Shown piece by piece: positions 32,805-43,768 of a DNA stretch of 64,000 bases. The DNA is from Cupriavidus necator N-1 (GTDB lineage Bacteria > Pseudomonadota > Gammaproteobacteria > Burkholderiales > Burkholderiaceae), in NCBI RefSeq assembly GCF_000219215.1, contig NC_015724.1, positions 310,001 through 374,000 on the forward strand, written 5' to 3'. The translations under genes were made by a program, and so were the position numbers. Position 1 is the stretch's first letter. Each line of letters opens with the position of its first letter. The notes beneath the pieces are model-generated. The model did not search any database, was not told the origin of the DNA, and saw only the letters and a program-made list of their open reading frames with translations.

Positions 32805-33731
32805 TCATCCCGCTGGATCACCCACCGCCGCAGACAGCTTCATCCGGGCGCTGGTACATGTTCCGAGCACGCCGCTGCATGCGACGATGCTGATGCCGAC
32901 CAGCGCCCACAAATCCGGAACATGAGAGAACAGCAACCATCCGCCAAGCATGGCGAACCCTATCTGCCCATAGAGATATGGGGTTAATACGGCAACTGGG
33001 GCATGGGAATAGGCCTTGATCAAAAGAAAGTGGCCCAGAGAACTGCAGCTCCCCATGACCACAAGCACCAGCCACCATTGCCAGGGAATGTTTGTCTGCC
33101 AGCCAAATGGTACGGCTAAACTCATCACTAGCGCACCCACGGCTCCGGTATATAGATGCGTGGTTCCTGCATGGTCGACCTTTGCAAGCTGACTTGTCAC
33201 CAACTGAAAGGTCGCGTTGGCAATGACGAATCCCAATGGCAACAGCATCGGCCACCCGAATTGTTGTCCGCCCGGACGGACTACCATCAGTGCGCCTATA
33301 AAGCCCCCTAGCAGAAGCATCCATCGCTGCACGGAGACTTCTTCTCCTATGAGAATCGTCGCTAGCAGTGTGATGACGAGCGGCGTGATCATTGCGATCG
33401 CCGTGAATTCCGCAACCGGCAAATATTTGAGGCTTAGGAAAGCGAAGACACTGACGAGGACAAGCAGCATGCCTCGTATGACCTGAAGATATGGGCGCCG
33501 TGTCATGAATACTGCCCTGCCTCGTATGGGCAGCAATACTCCGGCCGTCAAGGTGGTCTGAAACAAATATCGGAACCAGATCACCATTTCCAGTGGCACT
33601 GTAGTGCCAACCCACTTGGTGAGGCTATCGAAGGCGGCGAAACACACGACCGCCACGATGATCAACGAGATACCCTTAACATTTGGTCGCAACACAGGCA
33701 AGATTCCTTGACGTGGCGACGCCTCTCGCAT
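32805..33731 (-). CDS. EamA/DMT family transporter
   Basis: 308 aa with ten hydrophobic segments in two EamA repeats (the second starts near QFGWPMLLPLGFVIANATF). Drug/metabolite-type inner-membrane exporter or importer, substrate unknown. Convergent with pntB. Confidence 0.82.
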   Translation of the reverse strand: MREASPRQGILPVLRPNVKGISLIIVAVVCFAAFDSLTKWVGTTVPLEMVIWFRYLFQTTLTAGVLLPIRGRAVFMTRRPYLQVIRGMLLVLVSVFAFLSLKYLPVAEFTAIAMITPLVITLLATILIGEEVSVQRWMLLLGGFIGALMVVRPGGQQFGWPMLLPLGFVIANATFQLVTSQLAKVDHAGTTHLYTGAVGALVMSLAVPFGWQTNIPWQWWLVLVVMGSCSSLGHFLLIKAYSHAPVAVLTPYLYGQIGFAMLGGWLLFSHVPDLWALVGISIVACSGVLGTCTSARMKLSAAVGDPAG

Positions 33732-33812
33732 GTGTTGGCACGCCGTCCCTGGCGCGCATGCTGCGGCACGGTGACGGCACTACCAAAGGAGAGCGTCACC
33801 GGAGGAGGACAC

Positions 33813-34547
33813 CTATCCTCGCTGCCGCGTATAGATTTCGGAGAAGCCCAGTTTGATAACTTCTGTGATCTGCTCCTTGCGGCGCGCAATATGACCCTCA
33901 AGTAATTTGACGAGAGCCACTTCATCGCGAGCCTTCAGAGCCTGCACGATCTGCATGTGTTCAGCTTGCGTGTACGGCCGCCGGCCGTTTCGCATGTCGA
34001 TCCAGCGGACATAGTGAATGCGGGCATTGACGTTGGATAGCGCACGCACAAACTCGTCATTTCGCGTCAGATGTGCAAGCCGCATATGGAACGCCTCATC
34101 TAGCGCCAACAGCTGGTTGGAATCCGAATCCTCGGGAACGGCAGCGTCCTCCTGAACGCTGCGCTCCAGTTGGACAATCTCGTCATCAGTGGCCCGCTGG
34201 CACGCCAGTCGACCGATTGCTGTTTCCAAACTGAGCCTATATTCATATAGGTCGAAGATCTGCTTAACGTCCAACGGTCGACTCACAAATCCCTTGTTGG
34301 TGGTCCGCTCGAGGAACCCCTCAACCATCAGCTGGTTGAGAACCTCTCGCAGAGGGGTGCGACTTACATCGAGCTGCTTCGATAGATCGATCTCGTTGAT
34401 ACGCTCGCCCGGGCGCAATTCGAACGTCGCAGCCATGTTCTTCACCCGCTCATAGATCGCAGCGGAGCTCAGCGACGTGCGTTTGCGGGCCTCAGGTTTT
34501 GGCGAAGGCTTCTCTTCCAGGTTCGACGTAGCTACTGATATTTCCAT
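33813..34547 (-). CDS. GntR family regulator, FCD domain
   Basis: 244 aa from the ATG at 34547 with GGTGGA upstream; 34559 is an alternative start. Winged HTH with RINEIDLSKQLDVSRTPLREVLNQL, then the helical FCD domain with metal-binding His/Arg positions (FHMRLAHLTRND). It probably controls block A: inverted repeats of the same kind lie before this gene, the dehydrogenase operon and pntAA. Confidence 0.85.
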   Translation of the reverse strand: MEISVATSNLEEKPSPKPEARKRTSLSSAAIYERVKNMAATFELRPGERINEIDLSKQLDVSRTPLREVLNQLMVEGFLERTTNKGFVSRPLDVKQIFDLYEYRLSLETAIGRLACQRATDDEIVQLERSVQEDAAVPEDSDSNQLLALDEAFHMRLAHLTRNDEFVRALSNVNARIHYVRWIDMRNGRRPYTQAEHMQIVQALKARDEVALVKLLEGHIARRKEQITEVIKLGFSEIYTRQRG

Positions 34548-34564
34548 GGGATCCACCATCAAAG

Positions 34565-34596
34565 TGCATACATCGCTGTATTGTATCAAATATACA
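34565..34596. promoter_or_regulatory. candidate GntR operator 3 (autoregulation)
   Basis: TGCATACA half-site at the same 24-bp period as operators 1 and 2, with a second half (ATATACA) less conserved, plus an overlapping TGTAT...ATACA palindrome, directly before gntR. Confidence 0.5.
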
Positions 34597-34655
34597 GATC
34601 CAGAGCGACAAATCGGGCGGGACCGAGGAGCACTCGACCCGCCCGGCCGACTCGA

Positions 34656-36260
34656 TCAGCGATCGAGGGTCCAACCCTTGGTCTCCGGCAACAGGAAGGC
34701 GGTCACCAGAATCGATATTGTGGCGATGACGAGCGGATAAAACAGTCCGGAATAGATGTCGCCTGTGGTCGTCGAGATCAACGTCGCGAAGTAAAGGGCA
34801 AAGCCACCGAAATACCCGGTTCCGATGTGGTACGCCATAGACATGCTCGAGTAGCGTACCCGCGTCGGAAAGAGCTCAACCAGATAGGCTGCGTTAGGTC
34901 CGTATGCGATGCAACCGAGCACGACAAGGATCCAGATCAGAAGGATTACGGCTGGCCGGTTAATCTGCGCGGGATCCGCCTTGGCGGGGTATCCAGCGCT
35001 GGCCAGCAGCTTCTCGATAGAGATCTTGTCGGCGTTCTCGGTGGACAGATCCTTTACGCGCACCACAGCGCCCGACTCGCTTGAAGGTACCACCGTGTAG
35101 GGAACACCAGCGTTGTTCAGAATTTCCCTGGCCTTCTCGCAGGACGTCTCTGGCCCGGAGAAGGGACGCAGGCGGCATTCGGAAGAATGGATGGTGACTG
35201 GGGCTTCGGCACTCGCGCGCTCGAGCGCGGGATTGGCAAAATGCGTGACACCCTTGAATATCGGAAAGATCAACGCAACCGCGCTAATGAAGCCAAAGAG
35301 GATCACCTTCTTCCGGCCGAAACGATCAGACAGTCGCCCTGAGAGAACGAAGAACGGCGACCCCAATATCAGCGCGATCGACACCATCCAGTACGCTGTC
35401 GTCGGATCCACCTTCAGCCAGCGCATGAGGAAGATCAGTGCGAAGAACTGGCCCGTGTACCAAATCACCGTTACACCTGCCACCGTTCCGAACAGTGCCA
35501 GCAGCACGTACTTCAGGTTAGCCCAGTTGCCAAAGGCGTCTCGGATCGGCTTCTTGGACAACTTGCCCTCAGCCTTCATCTGGAGGAAGACCGGCGACTC
35601 GTTAAGACGAGAGCGAATGAAAATCGACAAAGCCAGGAGAAAGATCGAGAACAGGAACGGCACACGCCACCCCCAAGACGCGAACTGCTCCGCGGTTGTA
35701 AGCGACTGCGTAGTCGTTACCACCACAAGAGAGAGCACGAACCCCGCCGTTGCTGTCAGTTGAATCCACCCGGTCGCACGCCCTCGATCGTCCGGCCTCG
35801 CATGTTCAGCGACGTAGGTGGCTGCACCACCGTATTCTCCACCGAGTGCAAGCCCCTGGATACAGCGAAGCAGCACCAGAAGGAATGGCGCGAGTGCGCC
35901 GGCGGTGGCGTACGTTGGCAGCAACCCCACGCCGACGGTGGAAATGCCCATCATGATGATGGTTACCAAGAATGTGTACTTGCGACCGACGATATCGCCC
36001 AGTCGACCGAATATTAGCGAGCCGAATGGACGCAGTACAAGACCGACGCCAAAGGTCGCAAGGCTAGCGAGAAACGCGGCCGTTTGTCCCAGAGACGGAG
36101 GAAAAAACAACGGGCCCAGAGCCGTGGCAAGCGCACCATATATGAAAAAATCGTACCACTCGAAAGCAGTGCCCAACGACGAACCGAGAATTACCTTCCG
36201 CATTTCGCTGGATTGCGCTGCCGTGGCGCTCGCTTGCGCCGGTGCTTCTAGTGTGTTCAT
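34656..36260 (-). CDS. MHS-type MFS transporter
   Basis: 534 aa with GGAGGAAAAC before the ATG. TM segments with EWYDFFIYG, GRLGDIVGRK (motif A), RCIQGLALGGEYGGA and the second GRLSDRFGRKK. A soluble insert of about 90 residues between the second-half TMs (two Cys, C-E-K-A-R and C-R-L) is usual for this group. Probably a proton-coupled organic acid importer for block A. Confidence 0.82.
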   Translation of the reverse strand: MNTLEAPAQASATAAQSSEMRKVILGSSLGTAFEWYDFFIYGALATALGPLFFPPSLGQTAAFLASLATFGVGLVLRPFGSLIFGRLGDIVGRKYTFLVTIIMMGISTVGVGLLPTYATAGALAPFLLVLLRCIQGLALGGEYGGAATYVAEHARPDDRGRATGWIQLTATAGFVLSLVVVTTTQSLTTAEQFASWGWRVPFLFSIFLLALSIFIRSRLNESPVFLQMKAEGKLSKKPIRDAFGNWANLKYVLLALFGTVAGVTVIWYTGQFFALIFLMRWLKVDPTTAYWMVSIALILGSPFFVLSGRLSDRFGRKKVILFGFISAVALIFPIFKGVTHFANPALERASAEAPVTIHSSECRLRPFSGPETSCEKAREILNNAGVPYTVVPSSESGAVVRVKDLSTENADKISIEKLLASAGYPAKADPAQINRPAVILLIWILVVLGCIAYGPNAAYLVELFPTRVRYSSMSMAYHIGTGYFGGFALYFATLISTTTGDIYSGLFYPLVIATISILVTAFLLPETKGWTLDR

Positions 36261-36294
36261 GTTTTCCTCCAATCTCCGCGCAGCTCGCGAAACG

Positions 36295-37113
36295 TTATGC
36301 TGCTACTACGCCGGCCGCATACCTGGCCAGACTGTCATCATCGACTTCCTGCAGCGTGAACGGCGACGGGTTCATGATGTAGTTGTTCTTGTGCTTGCGC
36401 GTCGCCGCGCCCGTTGGGCGATTTCCGTCACGGCTGTATGCGAAATAGAGGTTGCGCCGGCCATCGTTGGAGTGGTTCTCCTTCGAGCTGTGCACGAGGT
36501 TGCCGCAGAAAAACACCATGGTGCCAGCAGGAAAGACGCATTCGTAGATAGGGCTCTGCGAAAAATGCTTTTCCATGTACTCGTCCGGCACGATATGCAG
36601 GGGGTAGCTGGTCGTCGTTGTGTCATAGAACGGCTCGATGAGTCCGTGTTTGTGCGAACCGGGGATGAAGCGCAGCGGTCCGTTGTCGGGCGTGGAGTCG
36701 TCAAGCGTAATGAGTACGGTAAGCATGTCGCGATGACCGCCATGCGGAACACCATCGTGAATCCAACTGGCGTAGTCCTGATGCCATTGGAAGATGTCAC
36801 CTTTGCCCGCAGCCTTGTAGTTCAACCGCGACTGATGAAGGTAGGTTTCGCCAAGCAACTGCTTGATGGCACCCAGCACGCGAGGAAGACGATAGGCCCG
36901 CGCGCATGCTTCCGAGTCGAGTTCGACAGCCCAAGCTGCCCGTACGGTTTCCCCATCCTTCTCGAGCACGTTGGCGTCCGGATGGCCACGCTTGTCGCTG
37001 CGTAGTACTACGGCATCCTGCTGGAGCGCACGAAGCTCCTCCGGCGTGAAAACATCACGCAGCACCAGAAAACCGTTTTCGTCATAGAACTTTATTTGCT
37101 CTTCGGTCAACAT
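36295..37113 (-). CDS. phytanoyl-CoA dioxygenase family (Fe/2OG) protein
   Basis: 272 aa. HxD facial-triad start in FQWHQDY (H111, D113), distal His in LVHSSKENHSND, and an Arg that would bind 2-oxoglutarate nearby (GRRNLYFAY). Hydroxylates an unknown small substrate. In an operon-like run with the MFS importer and the aldehyde dehydrogenase. Confidence 0.85.
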   Translation of the reverse strand: MLTEEQIKFYDENGFLVLRDVFTPEELRALQQDAVVLRSDKRGHPDANVLEKDGETVRAAWAVELDSEACARAYRLPRVLGAIKQLLGETYLHQSRLNYKAAGKGDIFQWHQDYASWIHDGVPHGGHRDMLTVLITLDDSTPDNGPLRFIPGSHKHGLIEPFYDTTTTSYPLHIVPDEYMEKHFSQSPIYECVFPAGTMVFFCGNLVHSSKENHSNDGRRNLYFAYSRDGNRPTGAATRKHKNNYIMNPSPFTLQEVDDDSLARYAAGVVAA

Positions 37114-37192
37114 CTCAATCTCCTTCGTGGATCACGTTGCTCAACAAACTGCCTCAGAACCTGCTGCTTCTTTACCGAACCGCCTAGGCGTC

Positions 37193-38668
37193 TTACAGAC
37201 CGCCAATCGTTACCTGCTTGATTTCCAGGAAATCCTCGATGCCATGGTGGGCACCCTCTCTACCGATGCCGGACTGCTTGACGCCACCGATCGGAACCGC
37301 TTCGGATGAAATGACCGCCTCGTTAATACCAATGGCACCCAACTCGAGGCGCTCAGCCATGCGGAAAGCGCGCGAAAGGTCGCGTGTGTAGAAGTAGCCA
37401 GCCAGACCGTATTGCGTGGCATTGGCGAGCGTCAGGGCCTCCTCTTCCGTGTCGAAAGCCAGCAGTGGTGCGACTGGGCCGAAAGTCTCGTCGCTGCAGA
37501 TCTGCATTTCTGGATTGACGTCGGCCAGGACCGTAGGCTCGAAAAAGAGTGGACCCTTGGCTGAAACGTGGCCACCCTGGATGACTCGGGCGCCCTTAGC
37601 AACGGCGTCCTCAATATGCGCACGAACCTTTTCTACTGCACGTGAATTGATTAGGGGACCTTGTGTAACGTTCTCCTCGGTTCCCGGGCCGAGGCGGAGC
37701 TTGCGAACCTTCTCGACGAGCTTCTCAGCGAATGCCTGGTACACACCTCGCTGTACCAAGATCCGGTTTGCACAGGTACAGGTTTGCCCCATATTGCGAA
37801 ACTTACTGGCGAGCGCGCCTTCCGCAGCGCGGTCGAGGTCCGCATCATCGAATACGATGAGTGGTGCGTTACCCCCAAGTTCAAGGCTAAGCTTCAGCAC
37901 GTTGTCAGCGGCCAGTCGCATCAGATGCTTGCCCGTGGCCGTAGAACCTGTGAAAGACAGCTTGCGGACCCGGTCATCAGAGAGCAATACGCGCCCGAGA
38001 GCCGCGGCATCGTCCCGGCCTGCCATTACCAAATTGATAACGCCCGGCGGAATACCAGCTTCACGTGCCAGCGCGCACAGCGCGATCGCGGAGAGCGGCG
38101 TTTCTTCGGAGGGCTTCAACACAATGGAGCAACCGGCTGCGAGCGCTGGAGCACATTTCCGGGTAATCATTGCGCTCGGAAAGTTCCAAGGGGTGATTGC
38201 AACGACCACGCCGATCGGCTGCCGCAGAATCAATACTCGCCGATCTGCGCTGTACGTCTGCAGGACTTCGCCTTGAATTCGCTTTGCTTCTTCCGCGTAC
38301 CACGATACAAAGCTGGCGCCGAAGAGGACTTCGCCTCGCGCTTCGGCAAGAGGCTTGCCTTGTTCCAGAGTCATGAGGATGGCCAGGTCCTCACGATTTG
38401 CGAGGATCAGCTCATACCACTTCATCAGGATAGCCGCGCGCTCCTTGGCGGTCTTGCTGGCCCATAGAGGCTGCGCCCGATGTGCAGCCGAAACGGCGGC
38501 AGTTGCCTGGGCATTCGTTGCAGATGGCAACGTCGCCAAGACCTCACCGTTGGCTGGATTGCAAACCTCGAACTCATTGCGCTCGATGTTTTCGTACCAG
38601 TCGCCATCGATCAAATGGCCAGTGCGCAGCACGGCTGCATTTCGAATCACTTTACGAAGATTTTCCAT
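37193..38668 (-). CDS. NAD(P)-dependent succinate-semialdehyde dehydrogenase-like
   Basis: 491 aa from the ATG at 38668. ITPWNFP, GSTATGK, E263 in LELGGNAP and catalytic C297 in MGQTCTCANR. Closest to the GabD group by motif, but substrate is not fixed. Earlier in-frame starts to 38977 are rejected. Confidence 0.88.
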   Translation of the reverse strand: MENLRKVIRNAAVLRTGHLIDGDWYENIERNEFEVCNPANGEVLATLPSATNAQATAAVSAAHRAQPLWASKTAKERAAILMKWYELILANREDLAILMTLEQGKPLAEARGEVLFGASFVSWYAEEAKRIQGEVLQTYSADRRVLILRQPIGVVVAITPWNFPSAMITRKCAPALAAGCSIVLKPSEETPLSAIALCALAREAGIPPGVINLVMAGRDDAAALGRVLLSDDRVRKLSFTGSTATGKHLMRLAADNVLKLSLELGGNAPLIVFDDADLDRAAEGALASKFRNMGQTCTCANRILVQRGVYQAFAEKLVEKVRKLRLGPGTEENVTQGPLINSRAVEKVRAHIEDAVAKGARVIQGGHVSAKGPLFFEPTVLADVNPEMQICSDETFGPVAPLLAFDTEEEALTLANATQYGLAGYFYTRDLSRAFRMAERLELGAIGINEAVISSEAVPIGGVKQSGIGREGAHHGIEDFLEIKQVTIGGL

Positions 38669-39801
38669 TTTTGTTTGCACGATCACTCCGGTGGATGGGA
38701 TCGGCAAGCGGCCGACCACGTGCTGTTTCGCGTGCGCACACATGTGCATTCCGGGTTGAATAATAAACTGAATACACTTGGTGTCAAGGAAAAGTCGTTT
38801 CGTGCCGACATAGGGAAAACCCGCACCACAGTGGGTGTGATGTGGGCAGGTTCCGGCGGCCAAGGAATAACGCGATGGAGCGAATTCCCGACCGGCACAA
38901 GCGTGGAGGGCAGGTTGGCTTGCGGCCTGAGGGGATTGCGACATGCCGGAGCCCAAAATAGGAGTACTGCCGAACATCCAACAACAGCGGTGTGCCAGCG
39001 GTGCTTGATCTTGGCCAACCCTGATCTGGTGCGGTCCTGAACCACGACGACAGCGCAGCCATGGCAGCCATTGACGTTGCGGACGCGTCGGCCTTGCTGA
39101 GTGAGCGGCGGTGTGCTTTCGGCGCCGAGGTGGACCGGTTTACTGAGGCCATTGCGGATCGAACTGGAATACCGCCTCAAATTGCTCCGCGAGGACTGCC
39201 AGGTGCCTGTTGGTGGTCGAGCGGCCTGCGGCCTACGTGGCGATGTCAATCGCGGGACCGCCGCGGTTCTCTGCTGTTGTTGGGACTTGCGTGCCGAGCA
39301 GGACTTGTCCAACCGGCGTACGGCGTTACTAATTGGGATCATCGTCTATTTGCTAGCCTAGCCGACGCAACCTTGCGCTACCGTGCCGAAAACCAATGAG
39401 CGGTCATCCCCGAACTGCTGCTGGATCGCCGCATTCGGACCCCCTATAGCGAATTTCGGTCACTTATAGACCACTTCCAGAAGCAAAAAGCCGCGATTCC
39501 TTGTGGGATCGCGGCTTTTCAAATTGGCGTGGGGGATCCCCTCGGGAGCAGATCAGTAGTCGCGGTCAGGGTTCCGGCTTTTGCTCGCTCGAGCCACCAT
39601 CTCAGCTGTTTCCAACTGGTTTTGTACCTGACGGTTTGAGTGTGTGAAGCTGTACTCTTTGCAGTACGTGATCTTCAGCGCGTTGCCCGCCAGGCTACCT
39701 TAAAACAGCAGCCCCGCGCGCCTCGAAGCTCAGCAATCCAGGTACCGAATCGGGGATTCAGACCATGGTCGGCAGGCTTGGTCCTCAGTGCGCATCGAAA
39801 G
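38669..39801. other. about 1.1 kb without a supported gene
   Basis: Open frames here are short and overlap each other on both strands. A strong bidirectional terminator-like hairpin (AAAAGCCGCGAT 39486-39497 / ATCGCGGCTTTT 39508-39519) is present. Confidence 0.5.
39486..39519. terminator. bidirectional terminator-like hairpin
   Basis: Perfect 12-bp stem with A-run and T-run on each side; no gene ends directly beside it. Confidence 0.6.
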
Positions 39802-39808
39802 TGCACGG

Positions 39809-40019
39809 CAGTCCAGCTAATTCCGGATTTCTAGTCCAGCAAAAGCGCTCGTAGTCCAGCTAATTCCGGTTTCCTACAGGAGGTGTGAGGAACCCGAATT
39901 CTCCGGACTGCGCTTTCCGAATAATCAATCACTTAACAGCTAATTCCATCGCCGCTCGGCCCTCTAAGAACCGGAAATAGCCGGACTGCAGTGAAAACAT
40001 GCGCGAATTAGCTGGACTG
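39809..40019. repeat. cargo-boundary repeat R2
   Basis: Direct copy of R1 (mostly identical) with the same terminal inverted repeats CAGTCCAGCTAATT / AATTAGCTGGACTG. Similarity to R1 continues to about 40046 (GCAGGCGCCC...GCGCACATT). Confidence 0.8.
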
Positions 40020-40211
40020 CTCCGCAGGCGCCCTTTTGCGCACATTCATCCTGTTGCGATGGCCATAGCTAGCGAGAAGACCTCTGCCCTAGCAAGAGCA
40101 CCAGAGGCAACCATATAAAAAAGGCGTCCCTTGCCATCGTAAGGCAGGGACGCGAAATCCCAGATGGGCCATCACTGCCCTTGGGCTGGAGACACTCTGT
40201 TATCCGAGCAG

Positions 40212-40368
40212 AACCGCGTGTCCGGTTTGCGTACGCTGGCGCATTCTGGATGATGCCTTGTCCGATCAACCAGCGGTGCAGCCAGAAGCCATCGCGGCCG
40301 GCCTCGTAGCAACTGCGCACCGCCTTCCCCTGGGGCCCAGACATTTCGACGCGCCCCCTTCTGGGCAC
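40212..40368 (-). pseudogene. IS110-family transposase fragment
   Basis: A minus-strand frame reads VRSCYEAGRDGFWLHRWL, a motif of IS110-type transposases, and then decays. No full transposase or ends can be seen. Confidence 0.6.
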
Positions 40369-40410
40369 GGTGCCCGTGCCGGGCCGACGCGTATCCCGCC
40401 GGGCCAGATC

Positions 40411-41400
<990 letters not shown>

Positions 41401-41630
41401 TTAACAGTTGACTTATCGAGATCGGTTCGAATCGCGACCGGCAAAGGCGGGCCGCAGATGTTCAGGCTTAAGGCTGCGATGTTCCTTGCCACGCACCACG
41501 GCCTTCCCCAGCTTTGATAAGTCATCGGGGCGGTTTGATCGCTAGCAATGCGAATACAAGGACCGCCCATGGCGAGAAGCGGGAATTAGCTCGCTCACGA
41601 CGGAAGTGATATCGACGTAGGGGGCATAAA

Positions 41631-41840
41631 TCAATCCTCCGCATCTAGGCAAGTCCAGCGGTCTGGCGCGTCAGCTTCGGCCGCTGCTAGCAACAGCGTC
41701 TCGCCGCATTGCAGGCAGCGATACGCGAAGGCATTTTCGCCGCTTGCGGTGCGCAGCGTCGCCGACTTCATCAACTTCGGATGCGGGGGGAAATGGCCAG
41801 GACGGTCCCGTTGCGACAGGCAAAGGGCACACAGAGACAT
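41631..41840 (-). CDS. 69-aa zinc-ribbon-like protein, copy 2
   Basis: Paralogue of the 26177-26392 product, with the same CALC and YRCLQCGET pairs. The sequence is about 80% identical by eye. It lies in a similar place near the left end of block B. Confidence 0.7.
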   Translation of the reverse strand: MSLCALCLSQRDRPGHFPPHPKLMKSATLRTASGENAFAYRCLQCGETLLLAAAEADAPDRWTCLDAED

Positions 41841-41930
41841 CCTTTTTCCTCCAGCACGAATTCTGCTTATCTACTCAAGAAACTGGTCGGCCTCGAGGAG
41901 ATCGCCCATCGTTGATGCTGCCGGTTGTCG

Positions 41931-42311
41931 TTAGGCCTCGGCAGCGACTACGGTCATTTCGACTCGCAAACCTTCCGTAGCTAGTGCGGCCTCGACCGTA
42001 GTCCGCGCCGGTGCTTCCGCTTGCTTTCCCGCAAGCCATGCCTCCCAAGCTTCGTTCATTCCCACAAAATCGGCCATGTCGCGCAGATAGATCGTGACGG
42101 CGATCAATCGCGTACGATCACTGCCAACTTCACTAAGCAAGGCGTCAACTCGAGATAACACTTCGGCCGTTTGCGTACCAATGTCTCCCGTCGCGACGGG
42201 GCTACCCCTTGCGGTCTGCCCACACAGGTATATCAGTCCGCCATGGCGCACGATCTTGCTGAGCCGGGCGTTGGTATGGTGTCGCTGGATGTGTGTCACG
42301 GCGCTCGTCAT
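41931..42311 (-). CDS. RidA family protein, 2
   Basis: 126 aa with CGQTA, ALLSEVGSD and LRVEMTVVA. Overlaps the FAD/Fe-S subunit gene by 4 bp (ATGA), so it works with the amine dehydrogenase by clearing imines. Confidence 0.85.
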   Translation of the reverse strand: MTSAVTHIQRHHTNARLSKIVRHGGLIYLCGQTARGSPVATGDIGTQTAEVLSRVDALLSEVGSDRTRLIAVTIYLRDMADFVGMNEAWEAWLAGKQAEAPARTTVEAALATEGLRVEMTVVAAEA

Positions 42312-43768
42312 TGTTTCGATGTGGAATCTACAGGTTTGGTGGGCTGGGCTAACGCGGCCACGGAGCCAAGACTGACTGGTTTGAGCGGAGCACGAATGCG
42401 GTAGGCGCCTACCTCAACTGGCGTGCGATTCAACGCCTTGGCCAAGACCTGGGTCACAGTGATGCCGCACATGCGGCCCTGGCACGGTCCCATGCCACAT
42501 CGGCTGAAGAACTTTGTCTGGTTCGGACCTTCGCATCCGAGACGCGCCATCTCCCGCACGTTACCGGCCGTGACCTCTTCGCACCGGCACACCACCGTTT
42601 CATCGGCGCAATCAGTCAACCATTCTGGTGGCCGATAAAGAGCGTCGAGGAAAGGTCGAATGGGCCTTTGGCTCGCGAGGCGGGCGCGCCACGGCCCCGC
42701 CAGGTGCTCGGCTCGGGTCATGTCGAATTTGCCCAGCGCGGCTGCAGCGCCGATCGCGGCGATGGCGCCGCTTGCCTCGGCGGCCAATGCGCCGGCAATC
42801 GCCGCGCCATCGCCGGCCATGCGGAAGCCTGGCAACGAGGTCTGTCCCCAGTCATCCAGAACGGGTTGCCATGCAAGCTGCTCGTCGCTCCAGTCGTGTT
42901 TCACCCGCAATAGTCGGCTGATCTGCGTGTTTGGGACCACGCCGTGGTGCAAGAGCACAGTATCCGCGGCTATACGGCAAGTCGCACTGCCCACAGTGAA
43001 CGATACGGCTTGTACACGCTCATCGCCTTCGATGCGGACACCAGTGCACTGCTTCCAGACTGGAATGCGAGCACGGCGCAGGTTCCACAACATGCGCAAT
43101 CCCTTACCCAGCATCTTCGGCGCTCCAAGTGCGCCCACAAGATGGGGCAATGCCCGGGTGCGGTTGGAGGCGGGCGTGGTATCCACGATCCCGGCGATCT
43201 TTGCTCCGGCCTGCAGCAACTGGCACGCTACGAGCAGAAGCAGCGGGCCGCCGCCGACAAGCATGACATTTCCGTCAGGCACCTGCGCCGACGTTTTAAG
43301 GGCGATTTGCGCTGCTCCTGCGTTCAGCACTCCCGGCAAGGTCCAGCCCGGCATAGGCGAAGGCCGCTCCATTGCGCCGGTCGCCACCAACAGCTGAGGT
43401 GCACGAACATGGAAAGATCGACCGGACTGCTGGGCGTACACCGTCAGATCGTTCTCCACATCCCAGACGAGCGTGTTGTGATGTACCTCGACACCAGACG
43501 CAGCGAAGCGCTGCGCGAGTTTGGTGCCATGACGGTAGTCCGGCCCCAGTAGCTCAGCAACCGCGGCCGGTGCAGCGGTAACGTTCCGGTAAATTTGGCC
43601 ACCAGGACGTCGCTGCTCATCGAGCAACACGGTTCGGAGGCCGTAAGCGGACGCCGTGGCGGCCGCTGTCATACCGGCCGGGCCTGCGCCAATGATGACG
43701 AGGTCATGGGTAAAGCCACCACCCACATTCGCGCCCGCGGTGTGATCAACGTTGCGAGGTGCTTTCAT
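42308..43768 (-). CDS. NAD(P)/FAD oxidoreductase alpha subunit (HcnB/OoxA type)
   Basis: 486 aa from 43768. DLVIIGAGPAGMTAA FAD site, second dinucleotide fold (NVMLVGGGPLLL), and a C-terminal BFD-like 2Fe-2S domain with four Cys (VVCRCEEV...RCGMGPCQGRMCG). Typical of opine, hydroxyproline or cyanide-forming heterotrimers. Confidence 0.87.
   Translation of the reverse strand: MKAPRNVDHTAGANVGGGFTHDLVIIGAGPAGMTAAATASAYGLRTVLLDEQRRPGGQIYRNVTAAPAAVAELLGPDYRHGTKLAQRFAASGVEVHHNTLVWDVENDLTVYAQQSGRSFHVRAPQLLVATGAMERPSPMPGWTLPGVLNAGAAQIALKTSAQVPDGNVMLVGGGPLLLLVACQLLQAGAKIAGIVDTTPASNRTRALPHLVGALGAPKMLGKGLRMLWNLRRARIPVWKQCTGVRIEGDERVQAVSFTVGSATCRIAADTVLLHHGVVPNTQISRLLRVKHDWSDEQLAWQPVLDDWGQTSLPGFRMAGDGAAIAGALAAEASGAIAAIGAAAALGKFDMTRAEHLAGPWRARLASQRPIRPFLDALYRPPEWLTDCADETVVCRCEEVTAGNVREMARLGCEGPNQTKFFSRCGMGPCQGRMCGITVTQVLAKALNRTPVEVGAYRIRAPLKPVSLGSVAALAQPTKPVDSTSKQ

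Noticed and set aside
34656..36260. Soluble insert in the MFS transporter as a novel fusion
   Set aside because: An insert of this kind is usual in this MHS-type group, so it is not unusual.
35818..37005. 395-codon plus-strand frame across the MFS and dioxygenase genes
   Set aside because: Crosses two real minus-strand genes and gives a low-complexity, non-family protein.
38683..39342. 219-codon minus-strand frame upstream of the GabD-like gene
   Set aside because: Low-complexity residues, no ribosome site, and competing frames on the other strand.
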